Shown piece after piece: positions 53,343-63,176 of a stretch of 64,000 nucleotides of DNA. The stretch lies in assembly GCA_050179685.1 (NCBI GenBank), contig JBFXEW010000018.1, forward strand, positions 1-64,000, read 5' to 3'. The notes below the pieces were generated by a model. The model was not told the DNA's origin. It saw only the letters and a program-made list of their open reading frames with translations, and searched no databases. The translations under genes were made by a program, and so were the position numbers. The DNA comes from GWE2-40-63 sp050179685 (lineage in GTDB: Bacteria > Bacteroidota > Bacteroidia > Bacteroidales > SZUA-534). Within the stretch, counting starts at the first letter, position 1. Every line of letters starts with the position of its first letter.

Positions 53343-53783
53343 ATGTTGAAAGATATTCTTGCAATTTCAGGTCAGCCAGGATTATACAAACTGGTTTCGA
53401 ACACAAAAAATGGAATTATTGTAGAGAATTTAGAAACCAAAAAGCGAATGCCGGCTTATGCCACTTCGAAGGTTAGTGCATTAAACGATATTGCTATCTA
53501 CACTGTGGATGGTGAGGACAAACCTTTGATTGAAGTTTTTAATAACATTAGAAACAAAGAAAACGGTGGTCAGGCAATTGAGTCAAAATCGTCGAACGAT
53601 GAACTGAAAGCTTATTTTGAGACCATCATGCCCGAATACGACCAGGAAAGGGTATATGTTTCTGATATGAAAAAAGTTGTTCAATGGTACAACCTTATTC
53701 AGAAACTTGATATGCTTCATCTGCTCGATGAAAAAGAAGAAACTGAAAACAATTCATCGGAAGAAAGCACCGAAAAAGAATAA
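53343..53783 (+). CDS. DUF5606 family protein
   Basis: A 146-residue acidic soluble protein: MLKDILAISGQPGLYKLVSNTKNGIIVEN, TKKRMPAYATSKVSALNDIAIYT, then a helical part and a Glu-rich tail. It matches DUF5606, a conserved family of Bacteroidota of unknown function (perhaps RNA-linked through an SH3-like start; inference only). It stands alone with a -7 box before it and a terminator after it. Confidence 0.88.
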   Translation: MLKDILAISGQPGLYKLVSNTKNGIIVENLETKKRMPAYATSKVSALNDIAIYTVDGEDKPLIEVFNNIRNKENGGQAIESKSSNDELKAYFETIMPEYDQERVYVSDMKKVVQWYNLIQKLDMLHLLDEKEETENNSSEESTEKE

Positions 53784-53807
53784 TCGTATTAAAGCACCAG
53801 CATAATA

Positions 53808-53837
53808 AAAGCATGACTTAGCGGTCGTGCTTTTTTC
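53808..53837 (+). terminator. Terminator after the DUF5606 gene
   Basis: AAAAGCATGAC, a 6-base loop, GTCGTGCTTTTTT with one mismatch in the stem. Confidence 0.85.
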
Positions 53838-53909
53838 ATTTTTAATGCAACTTAATTTGCCTTTCTTTGTTTTTATTTACATCAATACCAAACTCAAAAT
53901 TCTACCGTT

Positions 53910-55613
53910 ATGGCTAAGCGACTAATCAGAAATTACCTGGATAAAGATTTAGAAATTACTACGTTTCAGGATATAAAACCTTATTATGACGAACTGCTTA
54001 AACGGGAGTTAAACTCACCCGACCAGGTATGGCAATGGTTGCTCGACCGCAGTGAGCTTGAAAGCGTTATTAGCGAAGATATGGGTTGGCGTTACATAAA
54101 AATGAACTGCCAGACCGATGATAAGAAACTAGCCGAACATTTTAACACTTTTGTTTCAGAAATAGACCCGGATATTGCCCTGGCTGCAAACCAACTCGAT
54201 AAAAAATTTATGGATGAGCAAGTCCAGAAGCATATCGATAAAGCCCGTCTTTTTACCGTTATTCGCGAAACCAAAAAAGAACTCGATTTATTTCGTGAAG
54301 AGAATGTGCCGCTTGAAGCTGAACTCCAAAAAATGGAACAGGATTTTGGGCAAATCGCCTCAAAAATGACGGTACACTATCAAAACAAAGAGCTAACCCT
54401 GCAGGAGGCTTCGAATTTTTTAAAAGACACCAATCGTAAGGTACGCGAAGAGGTTTATCACTTAATTAACAATCGTCGTCTGGCCGATACCGACACCCTC
54501 AACAATTTATTAAGCAAACAGATAAAACTTCGTCATCAGATAGCTTTAAATGCCGGATTCAGCAATTTTCGCGATTACAAATTCAAAAGCATGGGCCGCT
54601 TTGATTATAATGTAGCCGATTGCTACAATTTCCACAGCGCAGTTGCCCACGATGTGGTTCCCATGAACGAGGATTTGTTTAAAATCAGAAAATCAAAATT
54701 AAAAGTCGATACGCTACGCCCCTGGGATTTGGATGTTGATGAGGAATTGAAAGCTCCCCTGAAACCCTTTGATACAGTTAGCGATTTAATCCGGAAAACG
54801 GTGTATTGTTTTCGCGATTTGGATTTGGAATTTGGAATCTACCTGAACGAGATGGATAAAATGGGCTACCTCAACCTCGACTCGCGCAAACATAAAGCGC
54901 CGGGTGGATTTAACTACCCGCTGCACGAAAGCAATGTGCCGTTTATCTTTATGAACGCCACCGGAAACCTCGACGATATGGTAACCATGCTCCACGAAGG
55001 GGGACACGCCATTCATGCCTACCTTACCGCCCATCTCGATTTGGTTCACTTTAAAGAAATTCCTTCAGAAATTGCCGAATTGGCGTCGATGAGTATGGAG
55101 TTGATAACCATGGATTACTGGCATCATTTTTTCGATAACGAAGCCGATTTAAAACGAGCCAAGCGAACCCATTTGCAAAACATTTTAAGTGTTCTTCCCT
55201 GGGTTGCTAAAATCGATAAATTCCAGCACTTTCTTTATGAGAATCCCAATCATACGCACGAAGAGCGGAATAAAGCCTGGGCTGAAATAAACAAAGAATT
55301 TTGTGGTGAAACGGTTGATTTTACGGGGCTCGAAAAATACCAGCAAAACATCTGGCAACGCCAGTTACATATATTTGAAGTTCCTTTTTACTACATTGAA
55401 TACGGAATTGCCCAACTGGGTGCCATTGCCATTTGGAAGAACTTTAAGCAAGACAAAAAACAAGCGCTGGAACAATATAAAAATGCCTTAAAAATGGGAT
55501 ACACATCGCCCATTCCCGAAGTTTACAAAGCTGCCGGTATTAAATTTGATTTCAGTGATGCCTACATTCAGGAATTAATGGACTTTGTTAAAGCTGAACT
55601 GGTGCTTTTGTAA
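53910..55613 (+). CDS. M3 family oligoendopeptidase
   Basis: A 567-residue zinc metallopeptidase of the PepF/thimet type. The zinc motif is HEGGH at 362-366 (LHEGGHAIHAYL), with the third ligand expected in EIAELASMSMELI. C-terminal HEXXH-following helices (YYIEYGIAQLGAIAIW) are as in PepF/M3B. It degrades short peptides in the cytoplasm; there is no signal peptide. It converges with the DUF255 gene across a 33-base gap. Confidence 0.93.
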   Translation: MAKRLIRNYLDKDLEITTFQDIKPYYDELLKRELNSPDQVWQWLLDRSELESVISEDMGWRYIKMNCQTDDKKLAEHFNTFVSEIDPDIALAANQLDKKFMDEQVQKHIDKARLFTVIRETKKELDLFREENVPLEAELQKMEQDFGQIASKMTVHYQNKELTLQEASNFLKDTNRKVREEVYHLINNRRLADTDTLNNLLSKQIKLRHQIALNAGFSNFRDYKFKSMGRFDYNVADCYNFHSAVAHDVVPMNEDLFKIRKSKLKVDTLRPWDLDVDEELKAPLKPFDTVSDLIRKTVYCFRDLDLEFGIYLNEMDKMGYLNLDSRKHKAPGGFNYPLHESNVPFIFMNATGNLDDMVTMLHEGGHAIHAYLTAHLDLVHFKEIPSEIAELASMSMELITMDYWHHFFDNEADLKRAKRTHLQNILSVLPWVAKIDKFQHFLYENPNHTHEERNKAWAEINKEFCGETVDFTGLEKYQQNIWQRQLHIFEVPFYYIEYGIAQLGAIAIWKNFKQDKKQALEQYKNALKMGYTSPIPEVYKAAGIKFDFSDAYIQELMDFVKAELVLL

Positions 55614-55646
55614 AGCAACTTTGCTATTCAAAAGCACGTTTTCAAT

Positions 55647-57695
55647 TCATCTTTTTGAGCTGGAATCAATTAATTGCAAAGCTTCTTCAACGGTTTTAAC
55701 CGGAAGTTGGCATACATTTCCTTCGCAAACATATATCAGGGTTTCATGGTCGCTCCATCGGTCTTGTAACAAGGGTAACTCATTGGAATTTTCGGCATGA
55801 TCGGCCCCTGCAATAATTACCCGTGGATGGTAGTAAGTACAAAAATAATTTTTTAGTTTCAGCGAATCGGGTCCCATAAATACCACCTGATAAACCGGTT
55901 GCACAAACTTTAATGAAACCTGTGCCCAATTTCCATAATAGGCAGCATTTTGTTCAATATCAGGTAAGGTATTGGCCACCATTTGCCGGGCTTTGTCTAT
56001 GTAATCGGTTTTTGACAGCAAGGTTCCGAGTACAAAAAGGTTTTGCGCCATTATGGAATTTGACGAGGGAATTACATTATCGGCCAGTTCCATTTTCCGA
56101 ACCATCAGTTCATGAAATTTCTTATTGGTATAAAAAAACATACCCGATGTTTCGTCCTCAAAATTTTCGATAACGTAAGAACATAATCTTTCCGCATCGG
56201 CAAGCCATTGCAAATTAAAAGTTGTCTGATACAAGCGGGTAAATAACTGGATTACCAAAGCGTAATCGTCGAGCAGAGCCTCAATGTTCGATTTACCCAT
56301 TTTGTGGTTACGATGCAAACGCCCATCGCTTTTCCAGAGATTATTTTTTATAAAGGTTGCATTCTTTAAGGCTACGTTTAAATAAAGTGGATTTCCGAAC
56401 GCTTCGTTGGCATCGACAAAACCCAGGGCCATTAGCGCATTCCACGAGGTTAAAACCTTATCGTCAAGGGCCGGATGAACCCGCTGTTTACGCTTTGCAA
56501 ACAACTTTTTCATTGCCTGCTTAACCTGTTCAGCAAGTATGTCATCGCTCCAGCCGGTCTGATTTTTTACTGCCTCAACATTGGTAATCCATAAAATATT
56601 TGAACCTTCCCAATTGCCTTTTTCGCTTACATTAAAAAGCGGACAAAACCAAGTTGCTTCATTTCTCAATACGCTTTCTATTTCCTCTTTGCTCCAAACG
56701 TAAAATTTACCTTCTACCCCTTCGCTATCGGCATCGAACGAGGCATAAAAAGCACCATCGTTACGCATCATCTCACGCAAAATAAAATCTAGGGTTTGTT
56801 CTACAACCTGCTGGTGCAATGGGTTTTTTGTGAATTTACAGGCATTTGCATACAAAGAGATCAATTGCCCATTATCATAGAGCATCTTTTCGAAATGGGG
56901 TACTTTCCATTGCGCATCGACACTGTAGCGTGAAAAACCACCACCCACCTGATCGTAAATTCCTCCCCGGGCCATTTTTTTCAATGTTAATTCCAAATGT
57001 TGTTGTATGTCTTTTTGTTTAAACCGATGCGCATAATCCAACAAAAACTGATAGCCCGATGGCATGGGAAATTTTGGCGCCCGTTGATTTCCACCCCATT
57101 CGTTATCGAAATAGCGCTCCCAGTTCTGAACCGCCCAATGAATGTAATCTTCGGAGAAATTTTCAAAGGGCTTTTTTTGCGTTACGAGTTCCTGCGCCTG
57201 AATTCCCTGAGCCAAATCGTTAGCTACCTGAAGAACCTTATCCTTTTCCTGATGAAAAGTGGTAGCCAAAGCTTCCAAAACCTGAGTCCATTGCCCGGGC
57301 CGGTAATAAGTTCCTCCATAAACGGGTCGGCCATCGGGTAGCGTAAAACAATTTAATGGCCAGCCGCCACTGCCGGTTAATAATTGCACAGCCGTCATGT
57401 AAACCTGATCCACATCGGGGCGCTCTTCCCTATCTACCTTAATACAAACGTAGTTTTGATTCATTATAGCGGCTATTCGCTCATCTTCAAAACTCTCATG
57501 TTCCATTACATGACACCAATGACAGGCAGCATAGCCAATGCTTACCAGCACCAGCTTGTTTTCATTCTTAGCTTTTTCAAACGCTTCATGGCCCCAGGCA
57601 TGCCAATTCACCGGATTGTGAGCATGTTGCAAAAGGTAGGGACTGGTTTCGTGAATGAGTTTATTGGTAAATTTGGGTGTATCGGCTTGTTTCAT
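55647..57695 (-). CDS. Thioredoxin-domain protein of the DUF255/YyaL (SSP411) family
   Basis: A 682-residue protein. The N-terminal thioredoxin-like DUF255 domain (about 10-170) has YLLQHAHNPVNWHAWG, then AACHWCHVMEHESF (CxxC) and DREERPDVDQVYM. An alpha/alpha-barrel part (about 190-560) and a C-terminal part follow, with FEKMLYDNGQL and VWSKEEI. Bacterial members are called YyaL; the human relative is SPATA20. Function unknown, redox-linked by its fold. It starts at ATG 57695 and is probably a single-gene unit. Confidence 0.92.
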   Translation of the reverse strand: MKQADTPKFTNKLIHETSPYLLQHAHNPVNWHAWGHEAFEKAKNENKLVLVSIGYAACHWCHVMEHESFEDERIAAIMNQNYVCIKVDREERPDVDQVYMTAVQLLTGSGGWPLNCFTLPDGRPVYGGTYYRPGQWTQVLEALATTFHQEKDKVLQVANDLAQGIQAQELVTQKKPFENFSEDYIHWAVQNWERYFDNEWGGNQRAPKFPMPSGYQFLLDYAHRFKQKDIQQHLELTLKKMARGGIYDQVGGGFSRYSVDAQWKVPHFEKMLYDNGQLISLYANACKFTKNPLHQQVVEQTLDFILREMMRNDGAFYASFDADSEGVEGKFYVWSKEEIESVLRNEATWFCPLFNVSEKGNWEGSNILWITNVEAVKNQTGWSDDILAEQVKQAMKKLFAKRKQRVHPALDDKVLTSWNALMALGFVDANEAFGNPLYLNVALKNATFIKNNLWKSDGRLHRNHKMGKSNIEALLDDYALVIQLFTRLYQTTFNLQWLADAERLCSYVIENFEDETSGMFFYTNKKFHELMVRKMELADNVIPSSNSIMAQNLFVLGTLLSKTDYIDKARQMVANTLPDIEQNAAYYGNWAQVSLKFVQPVYQVVFMGPDSLKLKNYFCTYYHPRVIIAGADHAENSNELPLLQDRWSDHETLIYVCEGNVCQLPVKTVEEALQLIDSSSKR

Positions 57696-57789
57696 GTCTC
57701 AATTTTTCTGTTATAAACGGAATATAAAATTCACTATTAACAGCAAACAAGCCGAAATCGAAAAGGTTGGGAATGGTTCGCAAAAAGCT

Positions 57790-57817
57790 AAAAAAAGCCG
57801 GTTCTAATCAACCGGCT
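57790..57817 (-). terminator. Terminator of the galactan gene cluster
   Basis: On the minus strand AGCCGGTT-GATTAG-AACCGGCT followed by six or seven Ts. Confidence 0.88.
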
Positions 57818-57845
57818 ATATACTTTATTGATTTTATTACTAGTT

Positions 57846-59270
57846 TTAGTTCAGGTACTTTTTACTCAACTCATCATAAATTGAAATTACCTGGGTAACT
57901 TCGCCTTTCTGATTGAACATATCGGTATGCCAGTTTAAGGGTTCCCAAATGCAGGCTCCTTTTCCCATGTTATCAGGTAATCCAAACGAAATATCGTGAA
58001 CCTCTTTTTTAAATCCCGAGTATTCGACCACATTTACCGGTTTATTATACCGCTGAATTAAATCGTTGAGATTACTATTCAAATCGTTAAGAGTTCCATG
58101 CCAACGTGAATAATAAGATAAACCTATTACATCGAAAGTCACACCCCGGGCAATCATGTTATCGAGCCAAAAAACGGCTTCTTTATTCTGCCCTCCTAAG
58201 GCAATATGCATCATAAGGGGAACTTCAGGAGCAACATTTTTTGCTCCGGCTACACCTGCTTTTAATAATTCAGCCAATTGGTCGGGATTACCAATATGTC
58301 CTTCGGGCCAAAGCAATCCATGATTAATTTCGTTGCCAATCTGGACCATATCGGGCAATAATTTGTGGCTTTTAAATGTCTTGAGAACTCTTGCAGTATA
58401 TTGTTCCACAGAATCTTTCAACGTTTCAAAATCTAGGTTTTGCCAGGCTAAAGGTTTATATTGCTGTTGTGGATCGGCCCAATAATCGCTGTAATGGAAA
58501 TCGAGCAAAAGTTTCATTCCGGCATCTTTTACCCGCTGTGCCATTTTAAGCGTGTAATCCAACCCACAATAACCCATTTGAGGAGCATACCCTTTTTCGT
58601 TTTCCGGATTCACAAAAATTCGTAACCTGATGCAATTAAAGCCGTGTGATTTTAGCAAAGATAAGGCATCAACAGCGCTACCATTTTCATAAAACTTCAT
58701 TCCCCGATCCTCTAACTGAGGCAAAAAAGAAACATCGGCACCAATCATCTTATCGATGGTTTTTGTTGTTGGTACCAATTGTTCCCTCGTTGGCTTTTTG
58801 TATTCAAAAGTTGAATCAAGGGTATGAATTTCATGTGCTCCGGGCCAAAGTTTTTCGGAACGGGCTTCAACTTTTACAATCCCGGGATTCGTTCCTGCCA
58901 AAAGTTTCAGCTGACAAACTCCATGTTGCAATTGACAAACCGTATAATTCAGGCCTGCTGTATCGGTAAACCATTCAAGCTGAGAACCATCGACACCTGT
59001 AATGGATGCATCGCCGCGTAGGTAAACCTGTATGGTATTATTTGCTATACGAATCTCTTTTCCCAGACTGTCGGTGACTGCTATCCGTAAATTAGCCTCA
59101 TCAGCTCCATTAGCAATTAGTGTGGTGCTGTAGCTTGTTAACATAAGCGAAACAGGAACTCCTGAATCAAACTGCATTAAGGGTGAATAATCGACTAATT
59201 CCTGTTGAGGTTGCTTACACTGCATTAATCCGAACAAAAGAAACAAGATTAAATAAGATTTACTTTTCAT
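57846..59270 (-). CDS. Arabinogalactan endo-beta-1,4-galactanase (GH53), lipoprotein
   Basis: A 474-residue lipoprotein (MKSKSYLILFLLFGLMQC is the signal and lipobox; the frame runs 16 codons further to ATG 59318). An Ig/BIg-like domain comes first (about 30-130: STTLIANGADEANLRIAV), then a GH53 barrel (about 145-474). The acid/base is the E in QIGNE and the nucleophile the E in NVVEYSG (residues 314 and 416 in this numbering). It cuts galactan side chains of pectin, probably at the cell surface. It is the last gene of a GH53-GH2-GH53 operon. Confidence 0.92.
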   Translation of the reverse strand: MKSKSYLILFLLFGLMQCKQPQQELVDYSPLMQFDSGVPVSLMLTSYSTTLIANGADEANLRIAVTDSLGKEIRIANNTIQVYLRGDASITGVDGSQLEWFTDTAGLNYTVCQLQHGVCQLKLLAGTNPGIVKVEARSEKLWPGAHEIHTLDSTFEYKKPTREQLVPTTKTIDKMIGADVSFLPQLEDRGMKFYENGSAVDALSLLKSHGFNCIRLRIFVNPENEKGYAPQMGYCGLDYTLKMAQRVKDAGMKLLLDFHYSDYWADPQQQYKPLAWQNLDFETLKDSVEQYTARVLKTFKSHKLLPDMVQIGNEINHGLLWPEGHIGNPDQLAELLKAGVAGAKNVAPEVPLMMHIALGGQNKEAVFWLDNMIARGVTFDVIGLSYYSRWHGTLNDLNSNLNDLIQRYNKPVNVVEYSGFKKEVHDISFGLPDNMGKGACIWEPLNWHTDMFNQKGEVTQVISIYDELSKKYLN

Positions 59271-59351
59271 AATTAAATAAGTATAAGAATGGTAATCGCT
59301 ATTTTTTGATAAAAGCATGGTACTATCAATTAAAAAACTTGTTAATCAGCT

Positions 59352-61754
59352 TTATTCAACAACAATGTCAAGTGTTCCTGGGGTTAGATCTTCTGCCCGG
59401 GCTTCAAGCTTATAAATACCTTTTTGGGAACCGACCTTTAATATTACTGTAGCAATACCTGCTTCTGCTTCTATAGGATTCCTTCCGATGATTTGAAAAT
59501 CGCCGGTCCCTATAAAGTTAACCTCGGGAGTAGCATCCGGAACCACAGTTCCGTTTTTATCAACAATGGCTGCATATAAAAATACCACATCGTTTACTCC
59601 ACTTTGCAGCGCTTTACCACTTTTGTCGTACCACAGTTTTAATGTTGTCGCTTTTTCCGGAGTTTTAACCGTATCGGCAACCACAACCGAATTATTGACC
59701 AAACCCTGAGCAACAGCAATTCCCGGAATAAAAGCCTGCATTTTAAACGTAAACGGCGGATGAGGTAAATGGGTACTGTTCACATCCTGATCAGCTAGCT
59801 GCGTTCCAATCAATGAATCGTTTACAAACAAGCGAACCTGCTCGCAATTGCTGTAGATTTTTAAATCTTTATCCGATTCATTATTATAATAACCTGAAAT
59901 CGCAACCATAGGTTTTCCAAAAGGATCAAGGGTTGATTCACTGATATCTGCCTGACTTTTATAAAAATAATAGGCAAATTTGGGCAAGCGGAAAATATCC
60001 ATAATACCCGAAGCTTCCAAATCGGGAGCATAACCCCGGTTGTAATCGTACATTAACCAATTGGCATCGCCCACTGCGGGCCCGGCCAGATTGCTGTTGT
60101 GTGCTTCCTGATAATTCAATGCCTGCTGTGCCAGGCGCCTGGCTCCGTGACCCCTCAACTGGCGCGAAGTGCGTTCCTCTTCACTTAAATTTTTAAATGC
60201 TTTTTGATTAAAACCGGCATTTTGGGCATAATATTCCCAATCGCCGTATTCAGCAATAAAGATGGGTTTGTTTTTACTGTAACTATTCCAGTAGTGAGGT
60301 GGTTTTGCATGCTGGCGTGCGGGTATAAACACATCGTAAATGGTGTCTAACCAACCGCAAGTGTAAACATCGGGATGTGGATACTCCTCGTGAACAGCCT
60401 GATGAGCCTGTTCCATGAATTCAGTTGTCATCCCCGATTCGTTTAACGATGCTTCCCAAAGAATAATGGACGGATGATTCCGATCGCGCCGAACCATTTT
60501 TCGGACATCGTTAAGTGCATTATTTTGAAATTCCTGGTTACCAAAAAATTGCCAGCCCGGAATAGCATCCATCACCAATAAGCCCAATTCATTACAGGCC
60601 TTTAAAAACGATTCACTGTGCGGATAATGCGATAAACGAACCATATTAAAACCGGCTTCTTTTATTTTAAAAGCATCGCGGTAATTGGCATTGTCCGATA
60701 ATGCATAGCCAATATACGGGTATTCCTGATGACGATTGGTTCCTCGTATTTTTATCGGTTTTCCATTAAGTTCAAAACCATTTTTAGCTGTAAATTTAAA
60801 AGTCCGGATGCCAACAGCAAGTGTTTGTACATCATAAACCGTATCAGCCGAAAGCACTTCAACCTGTAATTTATATAAGGCTGGGTTTTGGGTCGACCAC
60901 AATTCCGGCTTTGTAAGCTCAAACATTAAACTCAAATCTGCTTTTTCTCCTGAGTTTATTGAGGTGACTTTTGATACTTCCACTGCAACCTGCTCCTGGT
61001 TCTTATCGAAAAGCATTGCTCTGATTTGGGTACTTTTATTCCAGGAGTAATTATTCGCTACTTCGGCAACAATATGAATCGTTGCACGCTCATTCGAAAC
61101 TTTATCGTAAGTAACAAAAATACCTCCACCAGCTACTTTATTGGCAGCCATAACATCGGTAATATGCAACTTATTTGCTACCTGGAGCCAAACATTCCGG
61201 TAAATACCACTGAAAATATTAAAGTCGAGATCGGCCAAAGGCTTTCCTGGCGGAACCAGGGAATTATCTTCGTTATTCAGCTTAACTACCAAAAGGTTTT
61301 TTCCGGTAAACCTGACTTTATCGGTAATATCGATGTGAAATGGCAAATAGCCCCCTAAATTGGTATGAACCAGATTTCCATTCAGATAAACTTCGGCTAC
61401 CTGCATGGCTCCTTCAAAATACAAAGCCAATTGTTTTTCTTTGTAAGATTCTGGCAATTCAAAAATCTTTCGGTACACACAGTTTCCCTGCCATTGAGCT
61501 CCGTCGATTACTAATGGTTCAATAGAAGCCGTATGAGGAAGTGACACATTTTCCCAGCTAATGGCATTTTCCGGGTAAAAAATAGTCGTGTCTTTTTCAA
61601 TTTCCGGGGCTTTACTAAATTGCCAGTCTGAATTAAACAGAACTTTTTCCGAATTCATTAAGGTAACTGAACCATTATTTGTGCAAGCACTTAATGCAAG
61701 CACTAAAATCACCATCAGACTATTAAATTTCTGCATCACTGACTTATTTAACAT
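59352..61754 (-). CDS. Glycoside hydrolase family 2 beta-galactosidase, lipoprotein
   Basis: An 800-residue GH2 enzyme. Signal and lipobox: MVILVLALSAC. The sugar-binding jelly roll is at about 40-190 (WQGNCVYRKIFELP), followed by an Ig-like domain and the barrel (about 290-580). The acid/base is E439 (EASLNES) and the nucleophile E502 (FIAEYGDW). Ig-like domains follow at about 600-800. Beta-galactosidase is the likely activity, removing galactose from oligomers made by the GH53 neighbours; GH2 also includes other activities. Gaps to its neighbours are 81 bases (after) and 3 bases (before). Confidence 0.9.
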   Translation of the reverse strand: MLNKSVMQKFNSLMVILVLALSACTNNGSVTLMNSEKVLFNSDWQFSKAPEIEKDTTIFYPENAISWENVSLPHTASIEPLVIDGAQWQGNCVYRKIFELPESYKEKQLALYFEGAMQVAEVYLNGNLVHTNLGGYLPFHIDITDKVRFTGKNLLVVKLNNEDNSLVPPGKPLADLDFNIFSGIYRNVWLQVANKLHITDVMAANKVAGGGIFVTYDKVSNERATIHIVAEVANNYSWNKSTQIRAMLFDKNQEQVAVEVSKVTSINSGEKADLSLMFELTKPELWSTQNPALYKLQVEVLSADTVYDVQTLAVGIRTFKFTAKNGFELNGKPIKIRGTNRHQEYPYIGYALSDNANYRDAFKIKEAGFNMVRLSHYPHSESFLKACNELGLLVMDAIPGWQFFGNQEFQNNALNDVRKMVRRDRNHPSIILWEASLNESGMTTEFMEQAHQAVHEEYPHPDVYTCGWLDTIYDVFIPARQHAKPPHYWNSYSKNKPIFIAEYGDWEYYAQNAGFNQKAFKNLSEEERTSRQLRGHGARRLAQQALNYQEAHNSNLAGPAVGDANWLMYDYNRGYAPDLEASGIMDIFRLPKFAYYFYKSQADISESTLDPFGKPMVAISGYYNNESDKDLKIYSNCEQVRLFVNDSLIGTQLADQDVNSTHLPHPPFTFKMQAFIPGIAVAQGLVNNSVVVADTVKTPEKATTLKLWYDKSGKALQSGVNDVVFLYAAIVDKNGTVVPDATPEVNFIGTGDFQIIGRNPIEAEAGIATVILKVGSQKGIYKLEARAEDLTPGTLDIVVE

Positions 61755-61757
61755 TGG

Positions 61758-62969
61758 TTATTTCTGGTAATCGTATTTCATAAACTGGATGGTCTCTGTT
61801 AATTCACCCGAAAAATTGAAGAAAGTGCAATTTTCCCACGATGAACCGGTTCCCCATAAGTCTTTCATTTGTGAAGTTACCCAGGCGGGTTCCCAATACA
61901 TAATTCCACTGGCTCCCGCGTCAATAAGATTTTGAGTTAAATCGATCAGGAACTGTTTCTGGCCTTCGGGCGAATAAGCATATTTAGCAATTGGACTTTG
62001 TCCTCCAAAAATATTATTGTACCCGTCGTTGTTTTCACTGGTAAAAGCATAGGCTGTTTCGAGCACCATAATGTCGCGATTAAACTTATTCTTAACCTGG
62101 GTTACTAATGCAGGAAGGTTATCGAAACTCACCGTAGTATGCCAGTTGGGATAATATGAAAACCCAATGATGTCAAAATCGGTAACCCCTGCTTTGTTAA
62201 TCATATCGGTGAACCACCAGTCTAAATTTTTGGGATCAGCAACATGGAGTGTAATCAAAGTTTTCTTATTGTATTTTTTATCGATGTCGCGAACTGCATT
62301 TATTCCGGCATTAAATACTTTACCGGCATTACTCCAGTTTCCATCGCAAACTGACAATTTTGGGAAAGTTGCCGGTACATTGGTAAACATCATGCCACAA
62401 TTGGTTTCGTTACCAATTTGCACCATTTCAGGTAACAAGCCTTTTTCGGCTAAAACCGACAATACACTATACGTATAGTTGTAAACTGAATCAGCTAACA
62501 CATCGATGCTGGTAATATTTTCCCAGGCCTGGGGAACATCCTGATGGCCAGGATCGGCCCAGGTATCGGAATAATGAAAATCGAGATTGACTTGCAAGCC
62601 TTGTTCTTTTGCCCGTTCAATGCTTTTAAGCACATCGGGGAAACCACTGTACAAGGGAGTTTCTTCGCTGTACAAATCGTAAACCCAAGAGGGGTTATGC
62701 CACAAGCGCAGGCGAATAATATGTGCTCCCTGTTCCTTAAAAATTAAATACGGATCTTTAAATTCGCCACTTACTTTATAAGTTCCACCATTATCCTCAA
62801 TTTGATTCACATACGATAAATCGGCACCAAAAATAAAGGCAGTTATAGAATCACCGGGTTCTTCAACAGGCGGCTTTTCACCCGGTTTTTCATCTTTGGT
62901 ACAGGCACTGCTCACAACAAACACGCCTAATAAAGCAAAAAATAAGATTATCACAATTCTATTCATCAT
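61758..62969 (-). CDS. Arabinogalactan endo-beta-1,4-galactanase (GH53), lipoprotein
   Basis: A 403-residue lipoprotein (MMNRIVIILFFALLGVFVVSSAC; lipobox SSAC). After a Pro/Glu linker the GH53 barrel runs from about 45 to 400. The acid/base is E188 (QIGNET) and the nucleophile E304 (VLETAY). IFGADLSYVNQIEDNGG is the family start. It is a second, shorter galactanase without the Ig-like domain of its paralogue. The first ATG of a pair is used; the frame begins one codon earlier with TTG. No terminator separates it from the GH2 gene, three bases on. Confidence 0.93.
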   Translation of the reverse strand: MMNRIVIILFFALLGVFVVSSACTKDEKPGEKPPVEEPGDSITAFIFGADLSYVNQIEDNGGTYKVSGEFKDPYLIFKEQGAHIIRLRLWHNPSWVYDLYSEETPLYSGFPDVLKSIERAKEQGLQVNLDFHYSDTWADPGHQDVPQAWENITSIDVLADSVYNYTYSVLSVLAEKGLLPEMVQIGNETNCGMMFTNVPATFPKLSVCDGNWSNAGKVFNAGINAVRDIDKKYNKKTLITLHVADPKNLDWWFTDMINKAGVTDFDIIGFSYYPNWHTTVSFDNLPALVTQVKNKFNRDIMVLETAYAFTSENNDGYNNIFGGQSPIAKYAYSPEGQKQFLIDLTQNLIDAGASGIMYWEPAWVTSQMKDLWGTGSSWENCTFFNFSGELTETIQFMKYDYQK

Positions 62970-63121
62970 CAATGCATTTTAAATTCAAAGCTCTAAGTTA
63001 ATTGAAAAGCCTTAAACTTTTATAATAAAGTTTTTTAATAATGAAGCATTCACTTTTTCAAAATATTTATTGGCTGATAATCTGGTACTTGTAAAGTCAA
63101 GTTTAAAAAACAAGAATTATA

Positions 63122-63157
63122 AAAACAAAAAGCCCCGCCAACAAGGGCAGGGCTTTT
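63122..63157 (-). terminator. Terminator of glutamate dehydrogenase
   Basis: On the minus strand AAAAGCCCTGCC, a loop, GGCGGGGCTTTT with one mismatch, then Ts. Confidence 0.85.
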
Positions 63158-63176
63158 AGAGTTCGTTTATTGTGAA

